Assembly: GCF_042663885.1 (NCBI RefSeq)
Contig: NZ_JBHSXV010000001.1
Direction: 5' to 3' (one strand)
Length of the DNA stretch: 64,000 nt
Origin: Aquipuribacter hungaricus
GTDB taxonomy: Bacteria > Actinomycetota > Actinomycetes > Actinomycetales > JBBAYJ01
The position numbers and the translations under genes are program-made. Positions 46,491 to 54,509 of the stretch are shown here, piece after piece. Below the pieces are notes generated by a model. That model made no database searches. It was given only the letters and a program-made list of their open reading frames with translations, and had not been told where the DNA came from. How positions within the stretch are numbered: position 1 is the first letter of the stretch; each line of letters opens with the position of its first letter.

Positions 46491-47411
46491 ATGACCGACC
46501 CCACCGCCCCCGGCGGCCCCCGCACCACCCCTGTCACCGGCACCGACCTCGTCAAGCGCGGCATGGCCGACATGCTCAAGGGCGGCGTCATCATGGACGT
46601 CGTCGACGTGGCGCAGGCCCGCATCGCCGAGGACGCCGGTGCCGTGGCCGTCATGGCGCTCGAGCGTGTCCCCGCCGACATCCGCGCCGAGGGCGGCATC
46701 TCCCGGATGTCCGACCCCGACATGATCGAGGCGATCATCGGCGCGGTCTCCATCCCCGTCATGGCCAAGGCCCGGATCGGGCACTTCGTCGAGGCGCAGG
46801 TGCTGCAGAGCCTCGGCGTGGACTACGTCGACGAGTCCGAGGTGCTGAGCCCGGCCGACTACAGCCACCACATCGACAAGTGGCGCTTCACGGTGCCCTT
46901 CGTCTGCGGCGCGACCAACCTCGGCGAGGCGCTGCGCCGGCTCAGCGAGGGCGCGGCGATGATCCGCTCCAAGGGCGAGGCGGGCACCGGCGACGTCAGC
47001 CAGGCCACGACCCACATGCGGACCATCGGGGGCGAGATCCGCCGGCTGTCCTCGATGAGCCCCGACGAGCTCTACGTCGCGGCCAAGGAGCTGCAGGCCC
47101 CGCTGCCCCTGGTCCGCGAGGTCGCCGAGGCCGGCCGCCTGCCCGTCGTGCTGTTCACCGCGGGCGGCATCGCCACCCCGGCCGACGCGGCGATGATGAT
47201 GCAGCTCGGCGCCGACGGCGTGTTCGTCGGCTCCGGCATCTTCAAGTCCGGCGACCCCGCCGCCCGCGCCTCGGCCATCGTCCAGGCGACGACCTTCCAC
47301 GACGACCCCGACGTCATCGCCAAGGTCTCCCGCGGCCTCGGCGACGCCATGGTGGGGATCAACGTCGACGAGCTGCCCGCCCCGCACCGGCTCGCCGAGC
47401 GCGGCTGGTGA
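46491..47411 (+). CDS. pdxS: Pyridoxal 5'-phosphate synthase lyase subunit PdxS
   Basis: 306 residues, highly conserved (beta/alpha)8 barrel. It condenses ribose 5-phosphate, glyceraldehyde 3-phosphate and ammonia to PLP. The catalytic lysines are in PVMAKARIGH and MIRSKGEAGTG; GVFVGSGIFKSGDP is the phosphate loop. Ammonia comes from PdxT, encoded 470 bases downstream. The last 53 bases overlap, tail to tail, with the opposing membrane-protein gene. Start set by the TACGAT hexamer. Confidence 0.98.
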   Translation: MTDPTAPGGPRTTPVTGTDLVKRGMADMLKGGVIMDVVDVAQARIAEDAGAVAVMALERVPADIRAEGGISRMSDPDMIEAIIGAVSIPVMAKARIGHFVEAQVLQSLGVDYVDESEVLSPADYSHHIDKWRFTVPFVCGATNLGEALRRLSEGAAMIRSKGEAGTGDVSQATTHMRTIGGEIRRLSSMSPDELYVAAKELQAPLPLVREVAEAGRLPVVLFTAGGIATPADAAMMMQLGADGVFVGSGIFKSGDPAARASAIVQATTFHDDPDVIAKVSRGLGDAMVGINVDELPAPHRLAERGW

Positions 47412-47793
47412 CGTCCCGGCCGAGGCGGGTGGCCTGCGCGCCGCCCGCCCGGCCGAGGTCCTGGGTCCGCAGCAGCGTCCGCTCGAGCCACACCATGAGC
47501 GAGGCCTGCGTCCCGGGCCGCCCCACCCGGCGGGCGAGCGCCTCGGCGCCGACGCCCGCGACGACGGAGACGACGACGAGCGGCACGGCGTGCAGCAGGC
47601 CGACGAGCAGGGCCACGCCGACGAGCAGCACGGCCGCGGCGCCGACCACGATCCAGCCGACCAGGCGCAGGTCGGAGCGCTGGACCTCGGTGCCGGTGAC
47701 GCGGGCGGCGAGGACGTCCGTCCCGGGGCGCAGGAGCACCACGGAGACCGCGACGAGGAGTGCCTGGATGACGAGGAAGGTCGCGAGTGCCAC
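47359..47793 (-). CDS. Small hypothetical membrane protein between pdxS and pdxT
   Basis: 144 residues, GTG 47793. Three hydrophobic segments: about 4-20, 43-62 and 66-82 (VVGAAAVLLVGVALLVGLL). The C-terminal third is basic and cytoplasmic. Third codon positions are almost all G or C from the start until the frame enters the end of pdxS on the other strand, where the bias fades; so the gene is real and its last 18 codons are constrained by pdxS. No family recognised. Possibly a DUF4229-like small membrane protein, but that is a guess. Confidence 0.68.
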   Translation of the reverse strand: MALATFLVIQALLVAVSVVLLRPGTDVLAARVTGTEVQRSDLRLVGWIVVGAAAVLLVGVALLVGLLHAVPLVVVSVVAGVGAEALARRVGRPGTQASLMVWLERTLLRTQDLGRAGGAQATRLGRDVTSRARRAGAGRAARRR

Positions 47794-47880
47794 GGTTCAT
47801 GGTCCCACGGGTGACCTCGCGTGACAGGTCGTGACGCACCCGCGGCCGGGGCTGTCGCGGCCCCTGCCGGGCCGCCCGGC

Positions 47881-48507
47881 GTGACCTGCCGGGTGGGGGT
47901 CCTCGCGCTCCAGGGCGACGTGGCCGAGCACCTCGCGGCGCTGCGCCGCTGCGGCGCCGAGGCGGTGACCGTCCGGCGGGAGGCCGAGCTCGCCACCGTC
48001 GACGCCCTCGTCCTGCCCGGCGGGGAGTCCAGCGCGATGGACCGGCTGCTGCGCGCGACCGGGCTCGACGTGCCGCTGCGCGGGCGGCTGCGCGACGGCA
48101 TGCCCGCGCTCGGCTCGTGCGCCGGCATGATCCTGCTCGCCGACCGGGTCGAGGGGGCCGCGCCCGGCCAGCGCACCCTCGGCGGCCTGGACGTCACGGT
48201 GCGCCGCAACGGCTTCGGCCGGCAGGTCGACAGCTTCGAGACCGACCTCGTCATGGCGGGGCTGCCCGGTCCCGCCCTGCACGCGGTCTTCATCCGTGCC
48301 CCCCGGGTCGTGCAGGCGGGCCCCGGCGTACAGGTGCTCGCCACGGTCGCCGGCCCCGTCGCGGGCGATACCATCGTCGCCGTCCGGCAGGGGGCGCTGC
48401 TCGCCACCGCCTTCCACCCCGAGGTGTCCGGCGACGACCGGGTGCACCGGGTGCTCGTCGACCTGGCCCGCGGGGCCCGGTCGCAGCGGGAGGGCCCGCA
48501 GGGCTGA
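47881..48507 (+). CDS. pdxT: Pyridoxal 5'-phosphate synthase glutaminase subunit PdxT
   Basis: 208 residues, class I glutamine amidotransferase. Nucleophile Cys80 in LGSCAGMIL, His and Glu in TAFHPEVSGD, and the substrate loop LPGGESSAMDRLL. It supplies ammonia to PdxS. I choose GTG 47881 because homologues start just before VGVLALQGDV. The 20 codons upstream to GTG 47821 have much lower third-position GC (about 70 percent against nearly 100), so the longer form is less likely. No strong ribosome site for either. yebC follows after 25 bases. Confidence 0.93.
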   Translation: MTCRVGVLALQGDVAEHLAALRRCGAEAVTVRREAELATVDALVLPGGESSAMDRLLRATGLDVPLRGRLRDGMPALGSCAGMILLADRVEGAAPGQRTLGGLDVTVRRNGFGRQVDSFETDLVMAGLPGPALHAVFIRAPRVVQAGPGVQVLATVAGPVAGDTIVAVRQGALLATAFHPEVSGDDRVHRVLVDLARGARSQREGPQG

Positions 48508-48532
48508 GCCACCGCCAGCAGAAGGAGAAGAG

Positions 48533-49309
48533 ATGTCGGGTCACTCCAAGTGGGCGACGACCAAGCACAAGAAGGCCGTCGTCGACGCCAGGCGGGCCAA
48601 GTCGTTCGCCAAGCTCATCAAGAACATCGAGGTCGCGGCGCGCACGGGCGGCGCCGACCTCTCGGGCAACCCCACGCTGGTCGACGCGGTCCAGAAGGCG
48701 AAGAAGACCTCGGTCCCCAACGACAACATCGACCGCGCCATCAAGCGCGGCTCGGGTGCCGAGGGCGGCGGGGCCGACTACATGACGATCATGTACGAGG
48801 GCTACGCCTCGGGCGGGGTCGCGGTCCTCATCGAGTGCCTCACCGACAACCGCAACCGCGCGGCCAGCGACGTCCGCGTCGCCGTCACGCGCAACGGCGG
48901 CACCATGGCCGACCCGGGCAGCGTGTCGTTCCTGTTCACCCGCAAGGGCGTCATCGTCGTGGCCAAGGCGCAGGACGGGCACCCGGACGGGCTCACCGAG
49001 GACGACGTGCTCGGTGCCGTGCTGGACGCGGGCGCCGAGGACGTCGAGGACCAGGGCGACACCTTCGAGGTGCGGTGCGAGCCCACCGACCTGGTGAAGG
49101 TCCGCACCGCGCTGCAGGAGGCGGGCATCGACTACGACTCCGCCGACGCCTCCTTCGTCCCGGCGACGTCCGTGCCGGTCGACGCCGAGCACGCCGCCAA
49201 GGTGTTCCGGCTCATCGACGCCCTCGAGGACTCCGACGACGTGCAGAACGTGTACGCCAACCTCGACGTGTCCGACGAGGTCATGGCCGAGCTCGAGGCC
49301 GTCGGCTAG
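48533..49309 (+). CDS. YebC/PmpR family transcriptional regulatory protein
   Basis: 258 residues, ATG 48533 with AAGGAG upstream. The hallmark SGHSKWATTKHKKAVVDARRAKSFAKL opens the protein; NPTLVDAVQKAKKTSVPNDNIDRAIKRG and YEGYASGGVAVLIECLTDNRNR follow. These proteins bind DNA or act on translation at difficult sequences; the exact role in actinobacteria is not settled. It lies between pdxT and ruvC, the usual place. Confidence 0.96.
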   Translation: MSGHSKWATTKHKKAVVDARRAKSFAKLIKNIEVAARTGGADLSGNPTLVDAVQKAKKTSVPNDNIDRAIKRGSGAEGGGADYMTIMYEGYASGGVAVLIECLTDNRNRAASDVRVAVTRNGGTMADPGSVSFLFTRKGVIVVAKAQDGHPDGLTEDDVLGAVLDAGAEDVEDQGDTFEVRCEPTDLVKVRTALQEAGIDYDSADASFVPATSVPVDAEHAAKVFRLIDALEDSDDVQNVYANLDVSDEVMAELEAVG

Positions 49310-49375
49310 CACCCGGAGCTGGGGCGGGCCGCGCGCCTGACGCCCCCTGCCCCCGGTGCGGGGCAGGGTGGGGGC

Positions 49376-49949
49376 GTGCGCGTGCTGGGGGTCGACCCGG
49401 GTCTGACCCGCTGCGGGGTCGCCGTCGTCGACGGCGGGACCGGGCACCGCGCCACGCTGGTCCACGTCGGGGTCGTGCGCACCGCGGTCGACGACGAGCC
49501 CGGCGTCCGCCTGGCGCAGGTGCACGCGGCGGTCGAGGCGCTGGTCGCCGAGCACCGCCCCGACGTCGTCGCCGTCGAGCGGGTGTTCGCCCAGCACAAC
49601 GTCCGCAGCGTCATGGGCACCGCGCAGGCCGCCGGCATCGTCATGCTCGTCGCCGCGCAGGCCGGCGTGCGGCTCGCCATGCACACCCCGTCGGAGGTCA
49701 AGGCCGCGGTCACCGGGTCCGGCCGGGCCGACAAGGACCAGGTCGGCACCATGGTCGCCCGCATCCTGGGGCTCGCCGAGGCGCCCCGCCCCGCCGACGC
49801 CTCCGACGCGGTCGCGCTCGCGCTCTGCCAGCCTGTGGCGGGGCCGCGCGACCAGCCGGCTCACCGCGGCCGCGCACGCCGCGGGCGCCGCCCAGGCCGC
49901 CCGGCCCGCCCGGCCCGCCGTCGGCGCGCCACGCTCCCGCCCCCGCTGA
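49376..49949 (+). CDS. ruvC: Holliday junction endonuclease RuvC, C-terminal frameshift
   Basis: Resolvase of the RuvABC complex. The catalytic acids Asp7 (GVDPGLT), Glu68 (VAVERVF), Asp141 and Asp144 (ADASDAVALAL) are all intact. After ALCQ (residue 152, near 49832) the frame as given turns into an Arg-rich tail and would stop at 49994-49996. One base less there gives the expected LWRGRATSRLTAAAHAAG ending at the TGA at 49947-49949, with third-position GC back to normal. So an extra C is present in CAGCCTG. If real, the enzyme core would survive with an altered tail. GTG 49376 has CAGGGT six bases upstream. Confidence 0.9.
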
Positions 49950-49956
49950 GCCGGGC

Positions 49957-49962
49957 TAGCGT
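49957..49962 (+). promoter_or_regulatory. -10-like hexamer TAGCGT upstream of ruvA
   Basis: TAGCGT lies 58 bases before the ruvA start, which has its own GGAGG; a separate ruvAB transcript is possible. Confidence 0.35.
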
Positions 49963-50020
49963 GTCGTACACGTGTTCGGAGCGCCGGTCGTCCTGACCGG
50001 CCCCACCCCCTGGAGGTCGC

Positions 50021-50641
50021 GTGCTCGCCGAGGTCCGTGGACAGGTCCTGGCCGTCCGCCTCGACGGGGCCGTCGTCGCCGTGGGCGGCCTGGGGCTGAT
50101 GGTCCGCGCCACCCCCCGCACCCTGGTCACGCTGCGCCCGGGCCAGACCGCGCGGCTGGCGACCTCGCTCGTCGTCCGCGAGGACTCCCTCACGCTGTTC
50201 GGCTTCGAGACCGACGACGAGCGCGACGTCTTCGAGCTGCTGCAGACCGTGAGCGGGGTCGGCCCGCGCCTGGCGCTGGCGGTGCTCGCCGTCCTCGACC
50301 CGGACGACCTGCGGCGCGGGGTCGCCGCCGGCGACGAGGTCACCCTCATGAAGGTCCCCGGCATCGGCCGCAAGGGCGCGCAGCGGATGCTGCTCGAGCT
50401 CGGCGACCGGCTCGGGCCGCCCCACGGCAGCACCCCGGCCGCCGCGACCACCGGCACGCCGGCTGCCGGCCCCGACGGCACCCGCGAGCAGGTCGTCGCC
50501 GCCCTCGTCGGGCTCGGCTGGGCGCAGAAGCAGTCGGAGACGGCCGTCGACGCCGTGCTCGACGACCCCGGCCACGACGGCGGGACCGACGACCCGGCCG
50601 CGCTGCTGCGCACCGCGCTGCGCGGGCTGGCCCGGACGTGA
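50021..50641 (+). CDS. ruvA: Holliday junction branch migration protein RuvA
   Basis: 206 residues, GTG 50021 with GGAGG upstream. OB-fold N-terminal domain (MLAEVRGQVLAV), tandem helix-hairpin-helix (LLQTVSGVGPRLALAVL and LMKVPGIGRKGAQRMLLEL), Ala/Thr/Pro linker, and a C-terminal RuvB-binding domain (VVAALVGLGWAQKQSETAV). It clamps the four-way junction and recruits RuvB. Its stop overlaps ruvB by four bases. Confidence 0.97.
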   Translation: MLAEVRGQVLAVRLDGAVVAVGGLGLMVRATPRTLVTLRPGQTARLATSLVVREDSLTLFGFETDDERDVFELLQTVSGVGPRLALAVLAVLDPDDLRRGVAAGDEVTLMKVPGIGRKGAQRMLLELGDRLGPPHGSTPAAATTGTPAAGPDGTREQVVAALVGLGWAQKQSETAVDAVLDDPGHDGGTDDPAALLRTALRGLART

Positions 50642-51795
50642 GCGACCGACCGGCGGACGCGGCGGACCCGGCGGACCCGGCGGACCCGGCGGTCACGACC
50701 CTCGCGGACGACCTGGCCCGGGCGAGCGGGGTCGAGGTCCGCGACGTCGACCCCGCCGTCGCGCCGGGGGAGCTGGCGGAGGAGTCGGCGCTGCGGCCCC
50801 GGTCGCTGGCGGAGTTCGTCGGCCAGCCCGTGGTGCGGCGCCAGCTCGGCCTGGTCCTGGAGGCCGCGCGCCGGCGCGGCGGCGCACCGGACCACGTGCT
50901 GCTCGCCGGCCCGCCCGGCCTGGGCAAGACGACGCTGGCCATGATCGTCGGCGTCGAGCTCGGCGTGCCGGTCCGGGTGACCAGCGGGCCGGCCCTGCAG
51001 CACGCGGGCGACCTCGCGGCGATCCTGTCCAGCCTCGACGAGCACGAGGTCCTCTTTCTCGACGAGATCCACCGGATGTCCCGCGCCGCGGAGGAGATGC
51101 TGTACCTGGCGATGGAGGACTTCCGCGTCGACGTCGTCGTCGGCAAGGGCCCCGGCGCGACGGCCATCCCGCTGCCGCTGCCGCGGTTCACCCTGGTCGG
51201 TGCCACCACCCGGGCGGGCATGCTGCCGTCCCCGCTGCGGGACCGGTTCGGCTTCACCGGCCACCTCGACTTCTACGACGCGGCCGACCTCACCCGGGTG
51301 CTCGAGCGCAGCGCGCGCCTGCTCGGCGTCGACCTGGCCCCCGACGCGGCCCGCGAGATCGCCGGGCGCTCGCGCGGCACGCCCCGGATCGCCAACCGGC
51401 TGCTGCGGCGGGTGCGGGACTACGGCGAGGTGCACGGCTCCGGCGACGGCTCCGTCTCCCTCGCCGACGCCCGGGCGGCGCTCGAGCTCTTCGCCGTGGA
51501 CTCCCTCGGCCTGGACCGGCTCGACACCGCGGTGCTGGACGCGGTGTGCCGCAGGTTCGGCGGCGGGCCGGTCGGGCTGTCGACGCTGGCGCTCACCGTG
51601 GGGGAGGAGCCGGAGACGGTCGAGACCGTCTGCGAGCCGTTCCTGCTCCGCCAGGGCTTCCTCGCCCGGACCCCCCGGGGACGGGTCGCGCTGCCCGCCG
51701 CGTGGGCCCACCTGGGCCTGGCGGCCCCGGCCGGTGCCCCGCTGCCCGGCGGCCCCGACCTCGACGGGCCCGACGCGCCGCCGCTGTTCCGCTGA
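50638..51795 (+). CDS. ruvB: Holliday junction branch migration ATPase RuvB
   Basis: 385 residues. AAA+ motor: Walker A GPPGLGKTT, Walker B LFLDEIHR, sensor 1 LVGATTRAG, arginine finger in PLRDRFGF, and the C-terminal winged helix (RTPRGRVALPAAWAHLG). The N-terminus before the AAA+ domain is about 20 residues longer than usual and includes DPADPADPA from a 9-bp repeat. GTG start overlapping ruvA. Confidence 0.97.
   Translation: MSDRPADAADPADPADPAVTTLADDLARASGVEVRDVDPAVAPGELAEESALRPRSLAEFVGQPVVRRQLGLVLEAARRRGGAPDHVLLAGPPGLGKTTLAMIVGVELGVPVRVTSGPALQHAGDLAAILSSLDEHEVLFLDEIHRMSRAAEEMLYLAMEDFRVDVVVGKGPGATAIPLPLPRFTLVGATTRAGMLPSPLRDRFGFTGHLDFYDAADLTRVLERSARLLGVDLAPDAAREIAGRSRGTPRIANRLLRRVRDYGEVHGSGDGSVSLADARAALELFAVDSLGLDRLDTAVLDAVCRRFGGGPVGLSTLALTVGEEPETVETVCEPFLLRQGFLARTPRGRVALPAAWAHLGLAAPAGAPLPGGPDLDGPDAPPLFR
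50662..50688 (+). repeat. Three 9-bp tandem repeats at the ruvB N-terminus
   Basis: The unit GCGGACCCG occurs three times in a row in frame, encoding ADP; it lies before the conserved domain, so copy number should be neutral. Confidence 0.9.
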
Positions 51796-51907
51796 CGGCC
51801 GGGCGCCGCCAGCGACCCTGCGCAGGGCTCCCGTCCGCCCGCCGCCGCCCGGAACCGGTCGCGACCCACCGTCGTGGCGCGCGTACGGAGAGGGGGGACG
51901 GCTCGCC

Positions 51908-51913
51908 TAGACT
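51908..51913 (+). promoter_or_regulatory. -10 hexamer TAGACT upstream of yajC-secD-secF
   Basis: TAGACT lies in the 191-bp gap after ruvB, 73 bases before the yajC start, which has a Shine-Dalgarno. It would start a leadered yajC-secDF transcript. Nothing else is recognised in the gap. Confidence 0.45.
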
Positions 51914-51986
51914 CCCGCGGGGGCTCCGGACCACGGGGCCCGGGAGCGCCGACGCCCGCCGCCGGCACGAGCTGGGGAGGACTGCC

Positions 51987-52457
51987 GTGGACCCCGCCGT
52001 CCTGCTCGTCGCAGGTCTCGTGCTCATCCTCGTCCTGCAGTTCTCGCGCGTGCGGCGCCAGCAGCGCGAGGCCCGTGACACCCGCTCCGCCCTGGCCGTG
52101 GGCGCCGAGGTGCTCACCGCCGCCGGGATGGTCGGCACGGTCGTCGAGACCAGCGGCACCAGCGTCGTCCTCGCCGGCGAGGACGGCCAGCGCTCGCGCT
52201 GGCTCGCCGCCGCCGTGGTCCGCGTGCTGTCCGACACCGACCCCGCGTCCTCGCGCTACGTCGACCCCGCGTCCCCTGCCACGTCCGGCGACGCCGACGT
52301 CGCCGACGTCGCCGGCCACGGTGCGGTCGACCTCGGCAAGCGCCGCCCCGACGGCGCGACCCCCGGGAGCACGACTCCCGGCACCCAGACCCCCGGCACC
52401 ACCGACGGCCGGGGCGACGACGCCCCCGGCACCACCGGCTCCACCAGACAGGACTGA
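51987..52457 (+). CDS. yajC: Preprotein translocase accessory subunit YajC
   Basis: 156 residues, GTG 51987 with GGGGAGGA upstream. One N-terminal membrane helix (AVLLVAGLVLILVLQF), then the conserved small domain RRQQREARDTRSALAVGAEVLTAAGMVGTVVE. The last 60 residues are a Thr/Pro/Gly-rich disordered tail. It associates with SecDF at the translocon. First gene of yajC-secD-secF. Confidence 0.95.
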   Translation: MDPAVLLVAGLVLILVLQFSRVRRQQREARDTRSALAVGAEVLTAAGMVGTVVETSGTSVVLAGEDGQRSRWLAAAVVRVLSDTDPASSRYVDPASPATSGDADVADVAGHGAVDLGKRRPDGATPGSTTPGTQTPGTTDGRGDDAPGTTGSTRQD

Positions 52458-52466
52458 GAGAGCACC

Positions 52467-54509
52467 GTGACCCCGACCAGCCGACGGTCGCGCCCCGGGC
52501 GCACCCTGACCGTCCTCGCCGTCCTCGTGGCCATCATCTTCGGCACCGTCGCCGGCGGCTACCTCCTCGACGACGCCCGGTGGACCCCCGGCCTCGCCCT
52601 CGACCTCGAGGGCGGCACGCAGATCATCCTCAGCGCCCAGGCGGAGGAGGGCCAGACGGTCCCCGCCGAGTCGATGGTCCAGGCCGTGGACGTCATCCGG
52701 CAGCGCGTCAACGGCACCGGCGTCACCGAGGCCGAGGTCAGCCGCCAGGGCAGCGACAACATCGTCGTGTCGATCCCCGGGCAGGCCGACGAGGAGACCC
52801 TCGACCTGGTCCGCGCCTCCGCGCAGCTGGAGATGCGGCCCGTCCTGCTCACCGGCAGCGGCATCGACCCCTCCCTGCTCCAGCCCACCGCCGAGCCGTC
52901 CGCCGGCGCGAGCGGGGCGGCCGTCCCGCCCTCGGGCGCCCCCGTGCCGCCCCTGGCGCCGACGACCGCGCCGACCGTCGCCCCCACGGGCGACGCCACC
53001 GTCGCGCCGGCCGTCCCCGGCGCCGGGCCGGTCGCCCCCTCAGCCCCCGCCACCGACGGCCGCGCCGCCCCCCGCGTGGACCTGTCCGCGCTCCGTCCCG
53101 CCGGTGCCGCGCCCTCCGCGCCGGCCGACCCCGCCGCCGTGCCGACCGACGCCGCGGTCCCGCCTGCCGCGCCGACCATCGTGCCGACCGACGCCGCTGT
53201 CCCCACCGGTGCCGCGGTGCCCACCGACGCGGCCGTCCCCAGCGGCGCCCCGGTACCCAGCGGTGCCGCCGAGCCCGCGGTCGAGCCGACCGACGGCTCC
53301 GACCTGGCCCAGCTCACCCCCGACGTGCTCGCCGAGTTCGAGGCGCTCGTCTGCGTCGACCCGGCCGACCCCACCACCGTCACCCGCGTGGAGCAGGGCG
53401 AGCCGGACCGCCCGCTCGTCGTCTGCTCCGTCGACGGCTTCGAGAAGTACGTCCTGGGCCCCGTCGAGGTCGAGGGCGAGCGCATCGCCGACGCCCAGTG
53501 GGGCTTCGGCCAGAGCCAGACCGGCGTCTCCAACGGCCAGCCCGTCGTCAACCTCGAGTTCGACGGCCAGGGCACGCGCGAGTTCACCGACATCAGCCGC
53601 CGGCTCTTCGGCCTCACCGGAGACCAGAACCGGTTCGGCATCGTCCTGGACGGCCTCGTCATCTCCGCCCCGACGATGAACGGGATCATCGCCGACGGCC
53701 GTCCGCAGATCTCGGGCAACTTCACGCAGGACTCGGCGGAGTCGCTGGCCAACCAGCTGAAGTTCGGCGCCCTCCCGCTGTCGTTCACCGTGGAGTCGAC
53801 CGACAGCGTCTCGGCGACGCTCGGCACCGAGCAGCTGCGGATCGGCCTCATCGCCGGCCTCGTCGGCCTGCTGCTGGTCGTCGGCTACTCGCTGCTTCAG
53901 TACCGGGCGCTCGGCCTGGTCACCGTGGCCTCGCTCCTCGTCGTCGGCGTCATCACCTACGGGGTGCTGCTGCTGCTCAGCTGGCGGCAGGGCTACCGGC
54001 TGAGCCTGCCCGGTGTCGCCGGCCTCATCGTCGCCATCGGCATCACCGCCGACTCCTTCATCATCTACTTCGAGCGCGTGCGCGACGAGATCCGCGACGG
54101 CCGCAGCCTGGAGGTCGCCGTCGAGCGGGGCTGGGAGCGCGCCCGGCGCACGATCCTCGCCTCGGACGCCGTCTCGTTCCTCGCCGCGGTGGTCCTCTAC
54201 CTGCTCGCCGTCGGCGGCGTGCGCGGGTTCGCCTTCACCCTCGGCGTGACGACGGTCATCGACCTCATCATCGTGTTCCTGTTCACCAAGCCGCTGGTGA
54301 CGCTGCTCGCCCGGACCCGGTTCTTCGCCGACGGGCACAGGCTCTCCGGCTTCGACCCGGAGCACCTGGGCTCCGTGGTCGCCCGGCGCGCCGTCCGCAG
54401 CGGCTCGGTCCCCGGCCGCACCGCCGCTGCCACCGGCACGGGCACCGGCACCACCCTCGCCGAGCGCAAGCGCGCCGCGGCACGCGCCGACGAAGGGGCA
54501 GTCCTGTGA
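52467..54509 (+). CDS. secD: Protein translocase subunit SecD with large Ala/Pro/Thr-rich insert
   Basis: 680 residues. N-terminal helix (TLTVLAVLVAIIFGTVAGGYLL), the DLEGGTQIIL motif, first extracytoplasmic subdomain, and a C-terminal five-helix membrane domain with GLVGLLLVVGYSLLQYR and AGLIVAIGITADSFIIYFERVRDEI. Residues about 131-278 are a low-complexity insert with repeated VPTDAA/VPSGA units, splitting the extracytoplasmic P1 domain. The insert stays in frame and GC-rich. SecD with SecF uses the proton gradient to finish protein export. GTG start with GAGAGAG upstream; the stop overlaps secF. Confidence 0.95.
   Translation: MTPTSRRSRPGRTLTVLAVLVAIIFGTVAGGYLLDDARWTPGLALDLEGGTQIILSAQAEEGQTVPAESMVQAVDVIRQRVNGTGVTEAEVSRQGSDNIVVSIPGQADEETLDLVRASAQLEMRPVLLTGSGIDPSLLQPTAEPSAGASGAAVPPSGAPVPPLAPTTAPTVAPTGDATVAPAVPGAGPVAPSAPATDGRAAPRVDLSALRPAGAAPSAPADPAAVPTDAAVPPAAPTIVPTDAAVPTGAAVPTDAAVPSGAPVPSGAAEPAVEPTDGSDLAQLTPDVLAEFEALVCVDPADPTTVTRVEQGEPDRPLVVCSVDGFEKYVLGPVEVEGERIADAQWGFGQSQTGVSNGQPVVNLEFDGQGTREFTDISRRLFGLTGDQNRFGIVLDGLVISAPTMNGIIADGRPQISGNFTQDSAESLANQLKFGALPLSFTVESTDSVSATLGTEQLRIGLIAGLVGLLLVVGYSLLQYRALGLVTVASLLVVGVITYGVLLLLSWRQGYRLSLPGVAGLIVAIGITADSFIIYFERVRDEIRDGRSLEVAVERGWERARRTILASDAVSFLAAVVLYLLAVGGVRGFAFTLGVTTVIDLIIVFLFTKPLVTLLARTRFFADGHRLSGFDPEHLGSVVARRAVRSGSVPGRTAAATGTGTGTTLAERKRAAARADEGAVL

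Noticed and set aside
47821..47880. Longer start for pdxT at GTG 47821
   Set aside because: The 20 extra codons have clearly lower third-position GC and no family similarity; GTG 47881 sits right before the conserved core.
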